This document shows positions 41,338-50,059 of a stretch of 64,000 nucleotides of DNA, one piece after another. The position numbers were made by a program, and so were the translations under genes. A model generated the notes under the pieces. It did not search any database and was not told the origin of the DNA. It saw only the letters and a list, made by a program, of their open reading frames with translations. This DNA comes from Yersinia aleksiciae. Its GTDB lineage: Bacteria; Pseudomonadota; Gammaproteobacteria; Enterobacterales; Enterobacteriaceae. The DNA lies in the NCBI RefSeq assembly GCF_001047675.1, contig NZ_CP011975.1:3822073-3886072 (forward strand), in the 5' to 3' direction. Position 1 is the first letter of the stretch, and every line of letters begins with the position of its first letter.

Positions 41338-42519
41338 CTATTGGCTAATTGCCGCCATAATGCGCTCTTCCTTGATGCCCATATTGAGTAGGTGAGCGGA
41401 TGCACGGCTAAGAAAACTTCTCATGGAATAGCAATAAACAGATTTGCGGTTGAAGCGATCCTCGGGGGAAAAACGATTCATGATGCGGCCACCGGCACAG
41501 ACCTTTGCCCAAATACAGTTTTCACATTCGGTGGGGAGTGATTGCCCGATTAAGGTGTACTCTTGGAATTGAGGGCTATCCAATACCTCAGAAAGGCTGA
41601 TGTCAGAAACATGACCAATGGGATCGAAAATTCGGTCTGATGTGGCGCGTAAAGTATCATCCACGCGAATAAAACCATCTGAACCAACAGTGCAGGCATA
41701 GGCACCGGTGACTTCGGGGGTATGACCCAAGACGCCAACCTTGGCACCGAGTAGAGTCGCAATGTGTGTCTGAAATAGGCGGACAAAAATCTTAGGGTTA
41801 TCATCCTTCACCCACTCATCCAACGCCTCGTTGAGAAAGCGGCCCATGCTGATGGGGTCAACGTGGTCATCACTGTAAGCGTCGTCGGGTATCAGAAGGT
41901 CAAAACCATAAACCCCCAGATCATCAACGAAGTGTCGATAGATTTCAGTACCACTTGCCTGCGGGTTCGCCACACATAAAATACCGGGGGCAGCCCGAAG
42001 TCGACCCTGTTGATGGGCATGTTGAAGTCTTCGTAGGCCACGAACAGTCCCTTCGTAGGTACTGCGCCCTTTGGTGTCTAGCCGATGGCGATCATTAATA
42101 TGTTTGGGGCCATCGATCGAAATACTGACGTGTATAGAATATTTTTCGAACAAAGATATCCATTCGTCATCAACAAGAGTGCCGTTAGTTTGTAGGGCCA
42201 AATTAATATTCGAACCACAATAGTCAGCCATCATTAATAGCTCGCACATGCTGGCGAAATTCTCTTTCTTCATTAACAGCGGCTCTCCACCATGAAGATC
42301 AATTTGGAGGGTGCCAATGCTATACTCCCGACAGGCTCGTTGTAAAAAACCGACTAACTGAAGAATATTTTTGTTGGAAATTCTAGCGGGACTGTTATCC
42401 GCGATGGTGTTACCTTTATTGTATACGTAGCAATAGTCGCAATTAATATTACAGCGCTCACTTATCTTTAATATTATTTCCAAGTGCTTAATTCTTTTCT
42501 CACTTGATATATTGACCAT
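41338..42519 (-). CDS. xyeB: Radical SAM/SPASM peptide maturase (XyeB-like)
   Basis: Predicted to form carbon-carbon cross-links in the precursor encoded just upstream. The 393-residue protein has the iron-sulfur motif C23-x3-C27-x2-C30 (CNINCDYC), the DLHGGEPLL SAM-binding strand and a C-terminal SPASM-type cysteine set (C276, C332, C335, C341, C363). A GGAG lies nine bases before the ATG. XYE maturases join an aromatic ring to the beta carbon two residues later (three-residue cyclophanes). Assignment to that family rests on the maturase, the core motifs and the transporter context. Confidence 0.88.
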   Translation of the reverse strand: MVNISSEKRIKHLEIILKISERCNINCDYCYVYNKGNTIADNSPARISNKNILQLVGFLQRACREYSIGTLQIDLHGGEPLLMKKENFASMCELLMMADYCGSNINLALQTNGTLVDDEWISLFEKYSIHVSISIDGPKHINDRHRLDTKGRSTYEGTVRGLRRLQHAHQQGRLRAAPGILCVANPQASGTEIYRHFVDDLGVYGFDLLIPDDAYSDDHVDPISMGRFLNEALDEWVKDDNPKIFVRLFQTHIATLLGAKVGVLGHTPEVTGAYACTVGSDGFIRVDDTLRATSDRIFDPIGHVSDISLSEVLDSPQFQEYTLIGQSLPTECENCIWAKVCAGGRIMNRFSPEDRFNRKSVYCYSMRSFLSRASAHLLNMGIKEERIMAAISQ

Positions 42520-42551
42520 AAGTCTACACTCCTTCCAGCGTTAATATATCT

Positions 42552-42601
42552 GGACTGTAGGGCGAATAAATCGGCGAAATAGGGGCCACCGATGGCAGTC
42601 C
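42552..42601 (-). promoter_or_regulatory. Intercistronic stem-loop between precursor and maturase genes
   Basis: GGACTG at 42552-42557 pairs with CAGTCC at 42596-42601, and within it ATCGG at 42570-42574 pairs with CCGAT at 42589-42593. No T-run follows on the minus strand. It may act as a partial terminator or RNA end protector that keeps precursor mRNA in excess. Confidence 0.5.
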
Positions 42602-42616
42602 CTATTTTGTTGAAAA

Positions 42617-42772
42617 TTAGAACGATTTCCCCCATCTTAGAAATGCATTGACCCAACCACCAGAAATCTGTTCAAGAACATCCTCCGCCAAGCGCTGAGG
42701 CTGATTTTTTTTCACTTCGCTAACATTAATAACAGTCTTAGTTGCCGTGATCTCTTTCTTCAAACGAGACAT
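42617..42772 (-). CDS. xyeA: RiPP precursor peptide (XyeA-like, double-glycine leader)
   Basis: A short gene with a strong GGAGG eight bases before its ATG at 42772. The 51-residue peptide starts MSRLKKEITATK and its leader ends LAEDVLEQISGG at residues 28-39. The Gly-Gly matches the C39 exporter cleavage site. The 12-residue core is WVNAFLRWGKSF, holding three aromatic-X-X motifs: WVN, FLR and WGK. These are the substrates of XYE-type cyclophane-forming maturases. It lies directly upstream of the maturase, adaptor and exporter on the same strand. The cross-linked product is inferred, but the precursor call is well supported. Confidence 0.88.
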   Translation of the reverse strand: MSRLKKEITATKTVINVSEVKKNQPQRLAEDVLEQISGGWVNAFLRWGKSF

Positions 42773-43246
42773 AATTTATCCCTCCATTGATTATCTATAC
42801 CAAGAAACTTCTTCCTGGATTCGTCCGTTAAGGAAAGTATTATTACGCCGATCTTGATTTTGAGTTATGGAAATAAACTAATTATATAAGGTTAATATTA
42901 TGACTAAAGGCAATTGTATGTATTCCTACTCTCCTTGAATTAGAAATATCATTGATAATGGGCTTGTGTCAAATGCTAATATCATTTTTATTCGCTGAGA
43001 TTGAGTGGTGAATATAAATAATCTTAAGCGTTAATATTAATGGGTTAATTTAAATGGAGTCGTAATTCTGCATGGACAATAAAAGTATAATATTAATGTA
43101 AACAGTTGTCCTGTTTTAATAAAATAAAGGTGGGTTATTGCCGATGTAATAATAAGAGCCTTGCAGTATAAATTACTCAATATTTGTTATTGAGTAATAT
43201 TTCATTGAGCGAATACAGTTAGTCATATTCTTAACGTGGATTGCAA
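42773..43246. other. AT-rich gap upstream of the RiPP precursor gene
   Basis: 474 bases without a supported gene. It must hold the promoter of the minus-strand RiPP operon, but no single -35/-10 pair stands out in this AT-rich sequence. A plus-strand frame of 12 codons at 42900 was not accepted. A palindrome at 43171-43198 is listed separately. Confidence 0.6.
43171..43198. terminator. Palindrome downstream of the SgrR-family gene
   Basis: ATTACTCAATA and TATTGAGTAAT form an eleven-pair inverted repeat with a short TTTGT-type loop, about 50 bases past the SgrR-like stop. It may end that transcript, but no long T-run follows; a protein-binding palindrome is the alternative. Confidence 0.4.
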
Positions 43247-45043
43247 CTATTCCGGCTCTAGCCAGGTGGTTTGGAAATCAAACCAGCCCAGATTATTCAG
43301 GTGTGCCCCCTGTGCCTGTTCAGGGGCTTTTAGGCGCATCCAGTGATGAAATAGGGGTTGTAACCAACCGCTCGCGGTCACTTCCCTGACAAATTGCTCG
43401 CTACTGAGTTTGTGATTACGCCACTCATTCTGGTGTATCTGCAAACAACTCCCATCACCGCCAGTAATGGATTGACGTAATAGTGAGGTGCCTAACAACC
43501 ATGCGCCGACATTCCACTCTTCCGGCACGGCAAAGTTCACCGTCCCGAGCCACAAGTCCGCATCCGCTTCACCCTTGGCCCAAGTGGCGTAATCCAGCTC
43601 CAATGACGTTAGCTGAATGCCCTGTGTCGCCAGAATATGAGTCATTTCTGCGATCAGCATCGAATATTCTGGGTGCTGGGCATGGTAGGCCAAGGTGAGT
43701 GTCGGCCGATCCTCGGTCGTGGTTTCCATGGCGAATGGCGAACATGCTTCCCCTGAATCTATCCCGTGGAACCAGGTAGGCAACACACTGCTGGCAGGAA
43801 CCCAAAAAGGGCGGATTGGTGCGATTAATCCTTGGATCAAATGATAAGGATTGAGGGTTTCCCGCAGCCAGCGCCGCTGCTCGATACGGTGCCAGTGCGC
43901 TGAGCGACTATCGCAGAGTAGAAAATAGCCGCCACGCTCAAGGAACATCTCCTGAGTTGAGTCCGAGGGTTTGCCGGTCAGGCTGGCCGCGAAGCCGGAG
44001 ACATAATCAATGTCGCTGATACTGGAACTCAGCCAGGTTGCGCTTTGAAGCTGGGCAATATCCAGTTGCTCAGCGAGTACGGGCGGGGTCACTACGGGTT
44101 GATTCGCTTGAGTGCGCGCCAGATCAGGGAAAATCAGCACCTCAACTTCATCCAGCAGGCCACGGAAACCAAAATAGTGATCAAAGGATTTCATCAGCAG
44201 ATGCCAGTCATCGTTTTCGGCAACCCGATAGGGGCCGGTGCCAATAGGGTGAGAGGCAAAATTCGGCTGTGCGGCATGGTCTTGCGGTAAAATCAGTGCC
44301 GAATGGTGAGCCAGTAGCAAGGGGAGATGTGGGTCCGGCTGATTCAATTCGATAACGACACTCAATGGACCGTGCGCAGTAATTTGCTGAATATGTGAGA
44401 ACAGCGGTAAGTGGGTGCAACGAGTTAATGAGCTGACCACATCATGGCTGGAAAGCTCCCGCCCATCATGAAATTGCACCGCAGGGCGTAAATAGAAGCG
44501 CCAATGTAATGGATCTAGCATGCGCCATTTATGGGCTAAATCGGTTGCGACCTCGCCATTCTCCTCATTTATCCGCGTCAGTCCGTTAAAAATTTGCCGC
44601 ACTAAATGCAGCTCGGAGCGACGTAATGGCGTGCCAGGGTAGAGATTTACCATGGTGCGGTAGTAGGGAATGCGCAGCGCTTGATAGTCATCACGTATCC
44701 GATAACCCAGCTTGCTGCGCAACAACGGCGCGATGAGCTGCTTATCTTCACCCAGCAGGGCAATCGCTTCATTGAAGCCACCAGAGTCGAGCAACTGTTC
44801 CGCTTTTTCAATCAATAATTGGTGCGTGTTCCGCAATAGTTGTAAATGTGAACGACGGCCTCGACCCGCCTCTGCCTGCCATACTAACCAGCCCGCTTGT
44901 TGCATTTGAACCAGTAAGGTCCGCATATGGCGCTTGGTGCAGCTGAGTTTGTCGGCCAATTCTTGCAGAGTAATTGACGTCGGTTGCACACCGACCAGAT
45001 TCAGTAATCTCAAATATTGTTGCTCAAGGCGTCGGCTGGTCAT
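43247..45043 (-). CDS. sgrR: SgrR-family transcriptional regulator
   Basis: Sugar-phosphate stress regulators of this family join a DNA-binding domain to a solute-binding-like domain. The 598-residue protein (ATG at 45043; the ribosome site is weak) has an N-terminal HTH (TLQELADKLSCTKRHMRTLLVQM, about 22-45) and the family block TPLRRSELHLVRQIFNGLTR...NEENGE near 140-170. It then carries an ABC-solute-binding-protein-like region ending NNLGWFDFQTTWLEP. It matches SgrR better than YbaE by eye, but is longer than E. coli SgrR (551), and no sgrS was found next to it. Orthology is therefore uncertain. Confidence 0.75.
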   Translation of the reverse strand: MTSRRLEQQYLRLLNLVGVQPTSITLQELADKLSCTKRHMRTLLVQMQQAGWLVWQAEAGRGRRSHLQLLRNTHQLLIEKAEQLLDSGGFNEAIALLGEDKQLIAPLLRSKLGYRIRDDYQALRIPYYRTMVNLYPGTPLRRSELHLVRQIFNGLTRINEENGEVATDLAHKWRMLDPLHWRFYLRPAVQFHDGRELSSHDVVSSLTRCTHLPLFSHIQQITAHGPLSVVIELNQPDPHLPLLLAHHSALILPQDHAAQPNFASHPIGTGPYRVAENDDWHLLMKSFDHYFGFRGLLDEVEVLIFPDLARTQANQPVVTPPVLAEQLDIAQLQSATWLSSSISDIDYVSGFAASLTGKPSDSTQEMFLERGGYFLLCDSRSAHWHRIEQRRWLRETLNPYHLIQGLIAPIRPFWVPASSVLPTWFHGIDSGEACSPFAMETTTEDRPTLTLAYHAQHPEYSMLIAEMTHILATQGIQLTSLELDYATWAKGEADADLWLGTVNFAVPEEWNVGAWLLGTSLLRQSITGGDGSCLQIHQNEWRNHKLSSEQFVREVTASGWLQPLFHHWMRLKAPEQAQGAHLNNLGWFDFQTTWLEPE

Positions 45044-45188
45044 AAAAGGGGAACTCAATTAAAGAAAAGTCAGCAGTTTTTTATCTCACCTTTTTAGCCG
45101 ATAATTTTTAACACAGCAAGCTTTGTTGCCCACAACGTGGTACTTACTGGGCGCATACCCTATTTACGATGATATTTGAGGTAGAAAG

Positions 45189-46007
45189 ATGACTCGGCAC
45201 TTAAATAAAGATACTACAGTCTGTATCTCGCTAGCCGCCAGACCTAGCAACTTCGGCACCCGTTTCCATAACTATTTGTATGATGCGCTGGATCTCGATT
45301 ACCTCTATAAGGCATTTACTACTACAGATTTGGCCGCGGCCATTGGTGGCGTGCGGGCGCTTGGATTCCGTGGTTGCGCCATATCAATGCCATTTAAAGA
45401 GGCCGTTATCCCGATGGTGGATGAGATGGACCCATCAGCCGCAGCGATTAATTCAGTCAATACTTTGGTTAATACTGATGGCTATTTGAAAGCGTACAAC
45501 ACCGATTATCTCGCCATCGCGCAATTGCTACAGACCTATCAGGTACCGACCGATAAGGTGTTTGCTCTGCGTGGCAGTGGCGGTATGGCGAAGGCAGTGG
45601 CATTTGCCCTCAAAAATACCGGGTTTAAGCAGGGCTTTATCATTGCGACCAATGAAGAAACAGGTAGGCAATTAGCTGAGCAATCGGGCTACGGCTACCG
45701 CCCTGATATGCAGGATGTTCAGGCCGATATGCTCATCAATGCGACGCCAGTGGGCATGGCAGGGGGCAAAGAGGCGGATAACATGGCTTTCACTGAAAAT
45801 GAAGTTAACTGCGCGGAGATCATTTTTGATGTAGTGGCACTGCCTGCGATGACCCCGCTGATCCGCTATGCCAAAGCGCAAGAGAAAACGGTGATTACTG
45901 GTGCTGAAGTGTTTGCCATTCAGGCGGTTGAGCAATTTGTGTTGTATACCGGTATTCGCCCCGATCCCGCTTTGTTTGAAAAAGCGGCGGCTTATGCCCG
46001 AGGGTGA
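45189..46007 (+). CDS. Shikimate dehydrogenase-like protein (SdhL type)
   Basis: A 272-residue NADP-dependent dehydrogenase of the AroE superfamily. It resembles the Haemophilus HI0607-type SDH-like enzyme: CISLAARPSNFGTRFHNYLYD at the N-terminus, the SMPFKE motif with its catalytic lysine, NTDYLAI, and a Rossmann segment LRGSGGMAKAVAFAL. Enzymes of this subgroup have low shikimate activity and unsettled substrates. It is not the main aroE. GAGGTAGAAAG precedes the ATG. It is divergent from the SgrR-like gene, with a shared 145-base upstream region. Confidence 0.85.
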   Translation: MTRHLNKDTTVCISLAARPSNFGTRFHNYLYDALDLDYLYKAFTTTDLAAAIGGVRALGFRGCAISMPFKEAVIPMVDEMDPSAAAINSVNTLVNTDGYLKAYNTDYLAIAQLLQTYQVPTDKVFALRGSGGMAKAVAFALKNTGFKQGFIIATNEETGRQLAEQSGYGYRPDMQDVQADMLINATPVGMAGGKEADNMAFTENEVNCAEIIFDVVALPAMTPLIRYAKAQEKTVITGAEVFAIQAVEQFVLYTGIRPDPALFEKAAAYARG

Positions 46008-46085
46008 TGATTGAGGTTGAAATCAATAGAATTTGTCGCTCATACTACGCATTCTCCATTTTTATCATGATCAAGGAAATGCGTG

Positions 46086-46439
46086 ATGGCCGAAGAAACG
46101 ATTTTCAGCAAAATTATCCGCCGCGAAATCCCTGCCGACGTGGTTTACCAGGATGAACTGGTGACCGCGTTTCGTGATATCGCCCCACAGGCACCGACCC
46201 ATATCTTAATTATTCCCAATATTCTCATTCCTACTGTGAATGATGTCACTGCGGAACACGAAGCAACATTAGGTCGCATGATCACGGTAGCTGCTAAACT
46301 TGCAGAGCAAGAAGGCATTGCCGAAGATGGCTATCGCCTGATTATCAATTGCAACCGCCATGCCGGGCAGGTTGTCTACCATATCCACATGCATTTGGTC
46401 GGTGGTCGCGATCTCGGTTCGTTGCTATCACATAAATAG
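46086..46439 (+). CDS. hinT: Purine nucleoside phosphoramidase HinT
   Basis: HIT-family hydrolase that cleaves AMP-lysine and aminoacyl-adenylate-type phosphoramidates in the cytosol. The ATG at 46086 has AAGGA eight bases upstream and gives [16 protein letters not shown], identical to the E. coli start; a GTG three bases earlier is not needed. The active site is HIHMH near residues 101-105 (histidine triad). Length is 117 residues. It heads the hinT-ycfL-lpoB-thiK-nagZ run. Confidence 0.97.
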   Translation: MAEETIFSKIIRREIPADVVYQDELVTAFRDIAPQAPTHILIIPNILIPTVNDVTAEHEATLGRMITVAAKLAEQEGIAEDGYRLIINCNRHAGQVVYHIHMHLVGGRDLGSLLSHK

Positions 46440-46488
46440 GTCGCGACATAAATAGCGATATAAATGTGAGCTTATTTGAGGTAAGCCT

Positions 46489-46878
46489 ATGCGCCGTGTA
46501 AAGGCGTTCTTATTACCGGTGATGGTGTGCGCAAGTGTTGCGACATTGCTGGGGTGCAGCAGCCCGAAAGGGATTGCGGTCAATCAACAGCAAACGGTGG
46601 TAATGGATTCGTCGGTACTGACGGCGGGCATTTTGGCTTCGCAACCCGCCATATCAACCTCTGCTGGCACCAATGTTGCGCGTTCAGTTATCTCTAATAG
46701 CCAGAATAAGCCGGTAAAAATCAACTATCGCTTTTATTGGTATGATGCGCAGGGCTTAGAAGTCCCGCCACTAGAAGCGCCACGCGCGATTATCATTGCG
46801 CCGGGTGATGAGGCGGACGTTCAATCAGTGAATAATCATTTCAACGCGCGAAGTGCGCGCCTTTATTTATTTTTATAA
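46489..46878 (+). CDS. ycfL: Lipoprotein YcfL
   Basis: A 129-residue lipoprotein with a signal peptide ending in lipobox LLGC (cysteine about residue 23) and a beta-rich body with YRFYWYDAQGLE. It belongs to DUF1425/YcfL. Function is not established; its fixed place before lpoB suggests a role in the cell envelope. Confidence 0.93.
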   Translation: MRRVKAFLLPVMVCASVATLLGCSSPKGIAVNQQQTVVMDSSVLTAGILASQPAISTSAGTNVARSVISNSQNKPVKINYRFYWYDAQGLEVPPLEAPRAIIIAPGDEADVQSVNNHFNARSARLYLFL

Positions 46879-46905
46879 TAGTTCAGTCGCTATTGGAGTG
46901 GGACA

Positions 46906-47487
46906 ATGAAAAGGTATTTATCTGTGGCGCTAGCGGCACTTGTGCTGACGGGGTGTATCACTAAGCCACCTGTTGAGCCAACCACACCGCCAGTGACCAT
47001 TGAGCCGGTCACACCACCTGTCATCGAGACACCACCGCCGGTAGACACAGTACCGCAACCGCCGAAAGTGCAGCAATCTATCGACTGGGCCGCCAGTGTC
47101 GAGCCCTTAGTCGCGCAAATGGTCAACAGCAAAGATGTCGCGAATGGCAGCATCTTGCTGCTCGATAGCGTCAAAAATAACACCAACGGCGCGTTGCAAA
47201 TGGCGAAAGCCACCGCTGCGCTGCATCAGGTGCTGACATCAAATAAGAAGTTTGTTTTGATCTCGCCGCAGCAATTGGCGGTCGCCAAGCAAACATTGGG
47301 CTTATCTGAAGAGGATAGCCTGGGGTCGCGCAGCAAAGCGATTGGTCTGGCCCGTTATGTCAGTGCCCAGTATGTGCTGTACAGCGATGTGAGCGGCGAT
47401 GTGAAATCACCGACCATTGAAATGCAACTGATGCAGGCGCAAACCGGCGAAATTATCTGGTCAGGCCATGGCCCAGTCCAGCGCTGA
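46906..47487 (+). CDS. lpoB: Penicillin-binding protein activator LpoB
   Basis: Outer-membrane lipoprotein that reaches through the periplasm to activate PBP1b. The 193-residue precursor has lipobox LTGC, a long proline-rich disordered arm (about 22-58) and a globular domain with KDVANGSILLLDSVKNNTNG. Length is near E. coli LpoB (213), with a somewhat shorter arm. Its end overlaps thiK by 20 bases. Confidence 0.96.
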   Translation: MKRYLSVALAALVLTGCITKPPVEPTTPPVTIEPVTPPVIETPPPVDTVPQPPKVQQSIDWAASVEPLVAQMVNSKDVANGSILLLDSVKNNTNGALQMAKATAALHQVLTSNKKFVLISPQQLAVAKQTLGLSEEDSLGSRSKAIGLARYVSAQYVLYSDVSGDVKSPTIEMQLMQAQTGEIIWSGHGPVQR

Positions 47488-48334
47488 TCCCGCCCTGCAT
47501 GCACTGATTGAAAGCATCAATCCGGCGGTGAAAATCGCCGATTATCAGATTAGCCCTGTCTCCGGCCTGACCGGTGAAAGCTGGCGAATTACCGCGCCAA
47601 ACATTGACTGGCTAGCGCGTGAGCAATCGGTGCAGAAAATGCAATTGGGGGTGAATCGGCGGCGCGAGCGCAAGCTGTTGCGACAGGTCGCTGGCAGCGA
47701 TTTCTCTCCGACCATAATTGCCGCCAATTCACACTGGTTGGTGGTTAATTGGCTTGAAGGTGACGTTGTCACCAGTCAGCAATTCATTGAATTATCGGAT
47801 AATGGTCAATTGGCACAGCTGTTGACTCGCCTCCATGGTTTACCCGCCAGTGGTTATCGTTTGGACCTGCGTGCCCAGTTAATCCGCTATGGTGATTTGA
47901 TTGACCCCGCACGCCGCTCACCAGATTGGTTGCGGCTGCAACAAGATTTTCTGCGCCGGCCGCAACCGCAACCGATAAAACTGGCTCCCTTGCATATGGA
48001 TATTCACCCCGGCAATCTTTTAATCACCACGACTGGGTTGAAACTGATTGATTGGGAATATGCCGCTGATGGTGATATTGCGCTGGATATTGCAGCCCTG
48101 TTTCGCGGCAATAACTGGCCGCTGCCACAGCAGCAGACTTTTTTACAGCACTACTGTGGTAGCAGAAGTGGCTACCATGACGCTGTACGTCTCTCGCGCC
48201 AGATACAGCGCTGGCTGCCGTGGATTGACTACCTGATGCTGATGTGGTTTGAAGTTCGCTGGCAGCAGACGGGGGATAGCACATTTTTACAATGGGCCGC
48301 GCCGCTGCGTCAGCGATTTAATCTGTCTTTTTGA
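47468..48334 (+). CDS. thiK: Thiamine kinase
   Basis: Salvage enzyme phosphorylating thiamine to thiamine monophosphate. The 288-residue APH-like kinase has LTGESWRI in the N-lobe, the catalytic HMDIHPGNLL and the metal-binding LIDWEYA. The start lies inside lpoB, as in E. coli; another start downstream of the lpoB stop would lose the N-lobe. Confidence 0.94.
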   Translation: MAQSSADPALHALIESINPAVKIADYQISPVSGLTGESWRITAPNIDWLAREQSVQKMQLGVNRRRERKLLRQVAGSDFSPTIIAANSHWLVVNWLEGDVVTSQQFIELSDNGQLAQLLTRLHGLPASGYRLDLRAQLIRYGDLIDPARRSPDWLRLQQDFLRRPQPQPIKLAPLHMDIHPGNLLITTTGLKLIDWEYAADGDIALDIAALFRGNNWPLPQQQTFLQHYCGSRSGYHDAVRLSRQIQRWLPWIDYLMLMWFEVRWQQTGDSTFLQWAAPLRQRFNLSF

Positions 48335-48361
48335 TTTTTACTTTAAAGTTGTGGGGTTATC

Positions 48362-49390
48362 GTGGGTCCAGTGATGTTAGACGTTGCCAGCTATGAGCTG
48401 GATGCCGAAGAGCGTGAGATTTTAAAACACCCGCTGGTGGGCGGCCTGATTCTGTTTAGCCGTAATTATCATGATGCCGAGCAGTTGCGTGAGTTAGTCC
48501 GCCAAATCAGGGCGGCCTCCCATGATCGACTGGTGGTGGCGGTTGATCAGGAGGGCGGTCGGGTACAACGTTTCCGTGATGGTTTTACCCGTCTGCCTGC
48601 AGCCCAGTCATTCGCCGCCATCAATGATGCCGCCACGGCGGCGCAGTTGGCGCAAGAAGCGGGCTGGCTAATGGCGGCAGAGATGATCTCAATGGATATC
48701 GATATCAGCTTTGCGCCGGTATTGGATATTGGTCATGTCAGCGCTGCTATTGGTGAGCGCTCGTTCCACAGCGATCCGCAGCAAGCGCTGAAGATGGCCG
48801 AGTGCTTTATCCGAGGGATGCACAGCGCTGGGATGAAAACCACAGGGAAGCACTTCCCCGGTCACGGTGCGGTAACCGCAGATTCCCATAAAGAGACGCC
48901 ACGTGATAATCGACCACTGGCAGAAATACGTACTCATGATATGGTTATATTTCGCGAACTGATCGCGCGCGGGTTGCTGGATGCCATCATGCCCGCTCAC
49001 GTGATTTATACTGAGGCAGATACACGCCCAGCCAGTGGTTCGGCTTACTGGCTTCAGCAGATATTGCGTCAAGAGTTAGGGTTCAATGGCATCATTTTCT
49101 CCGATGATCTCTCGATGGAGGGGGCGGCGATTATGGGCAGTTATGCTGAGCGTGGGCAGGCATCTTTGGATGCGGGTTGCGATATGATTTTGGTGTGTAA
49201 TCACCGTCAGGGGGCTGTGAGTGTGCTAGATAACCTGTCTCCGGTCAAAGCAGATCAACTGACGAGATTGTACCATTCAGGGCAGTTCAGCCGTCAGGCG
49301 TTGATGGCGTCATCACGCTGGCAGCAGGCAAATAAGGCATTAACCGCACTCAGCGAACGTTGGGATGCTCATAAACACCTACTGAGATAG
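48362..49390 (+). CDS. nagZ: Beta-N-acetylhexosaminidase NagZ
   Basis: Removes GlcNAc from anhydromuropeptides in peptidoglycan recycling, which links to AmpC induction. The 342-residue GH3 enzyme starts at GTG 48362 ([21 protein letters not shown], as in E. coli). It has [11 protein letters not shown], the [14 protein letters not shown] loop with its Asp-His acid/base pair, and the nucleophile Asp in [10 protein letters not shown]. Cytosolic. It follows thiK by 27 bases and is ended by an ERIC-like repeat. Confidence 0.97.
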   Translation: MGPVMLDVASYELDAEEREILKHPLVGGLILFSRNYHDAEQLRELVRQIRAASHDRLVVAVDQEGGRVQRFRDGFTRLPAAQSFAAINDAATAAQLAQEAGWLMAAEMISMDIDISFAPVLDIGHVSAAIGERSFHSDPQQALKMAECFIRGMHSAGMKTTGKHFPGHGAVTADSHKETPRDNRPLAEIRTHDMVIFRELIARGLLDAIMPAHVIYTEADTRPASGSAYWLQQILRQELGFNGIIFSDDLSMEGAAIMGSYAERGQASLDAGCDMILVCNHRQGAVSVLDNLSPVKADQLTRLYHSGQFSRQALMASSRWQQANKALTALSERWDAHKHLLR

Positions 49391-49505
49391 GTTATATACC
49401 CTAAATAATTCGAGTTGCAGCGGTCTCGCAGAGGCGAGGCCCATGGATGGGCCGAGTAATGAGTGTTGCTTACGCACATGCAGCTTGAAGTAGGAGGGGG
49501 ATAAG
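49391..49505. repeat. ERIC-like element, variant centre
   Basis: The left end TATACCCTAAATAATTCGAG with TTGCAG and the right end ACGCACATGCAGCTTGAAG match the ends of Yersinia ERIC elements. The middle is different and contains GGCCCAT-GG-ATGGGCC at 49438-49453. It fills the nagZ-ycfP gap almost completely and would lie in the mRNA if the two genes are co-transcribed. Confidence 0.75.
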
Positions 49506-49516
49506 CGAGGATAAAT

Positions 49517-50059
49517 ATGATCGTCTATCTACATGGTTTTGATTCCAACAGCCCCGGCAATCACGAGAAAGTCCTGCAACTGCAATTCATTGATCCGGAT
49601 GTGCGTTTTATCAGTTACAGCACTTTGCATCCTCGCCATGACATGCAGCATTTACTGAAAGAAGTGGATAAAGCCATCCAGCAGGGCGGTGATGCCAAAT
49701 CACTGATTTGTGGCGTTGGATTGGGCGGTTTTTGGGCTGAGCGCATCGGCTTCCTGTGCGGGATCCGTCAGGTTGCATTTAACCCGAATCTCTACCCACA
49801 GAATAATATGAGTGGCAAAATTGACCGCCCGGAAGAGTATGTCGATATCGCCAGCAAATGCATCAATAACTTCCGCGAGAAAAACCGCGATCGCTGCCTG
49901 GTGGTGTTGTCGCGCCATGATGAAATGCTCGACAGTCAGCTAACGGCAGGTGATTTGCACCCTTATTATGAAATTGTCTGGGATGAGAAACAGAGCCACA
50001 AATTTAAGGATCTTTCACCTCATCTTCAGCGTATCAAGGCGTTTAAAACGCTCGGATAA
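49517..50059 (+). CDS. ycfP: YcfP (UPF0227) alpha/beta-hydrolase-like protein
   Basis: A 180-residue protein the same length as E. coli YcfP, beginning [18 protein letters not shown]. It has an esterase-like alpha/beta fold pattern, but the nucleophile elbow position reads GVGLGG, without serine, so hydrolase activity is doubtful. Other conserved stretches are [10 protein letters not shown] and [10 protein letters not shown]. In Pseudomonas and E. coli the family has been linked to envelope stress and cell recycling; function is unsettled. AGCGAGG lies just upstream. Confidence 0.93.
   Translation: MIVYLHGFDSNSPGNHEKVLQLQFIDPDVRFISYSTLHPRHDMQHLLKEVDKAIQQGGDAKSLICGVGLGGFWAERIGFLCGIRQVAFNPNLYPQNNMSGKIDRPEEYVDIASKCINNFREKNRDRCLVVLSRHDEMLDSQLTAGDLHPYYEIVWDEKQSHKFKDLSPHLQRIKAFKTLG

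Noticed and set aside
42900-42938. 12-codon plus-strand frame considered as a second small peptide
   Set aside because: Too short, poorly placed ribosome site, and on the opposite strand from the RiPP operon.
43171-43198. Palindrome with TTGAGTAAT considered as an SgrS-type pairing element for the ptsG leader
   Set aside because: Only about seven bases could pair with the ptsG leader and no sRNA-like terminator follows; it is better read as a weak terminator or protein site.
45044-45188. Possible sgrS gene beside the SgrR-like regulator
   Set aside because: No stretch complementary to the ptsG ribosome site and no terminator hairpin followed by T residues could be found in this gap.
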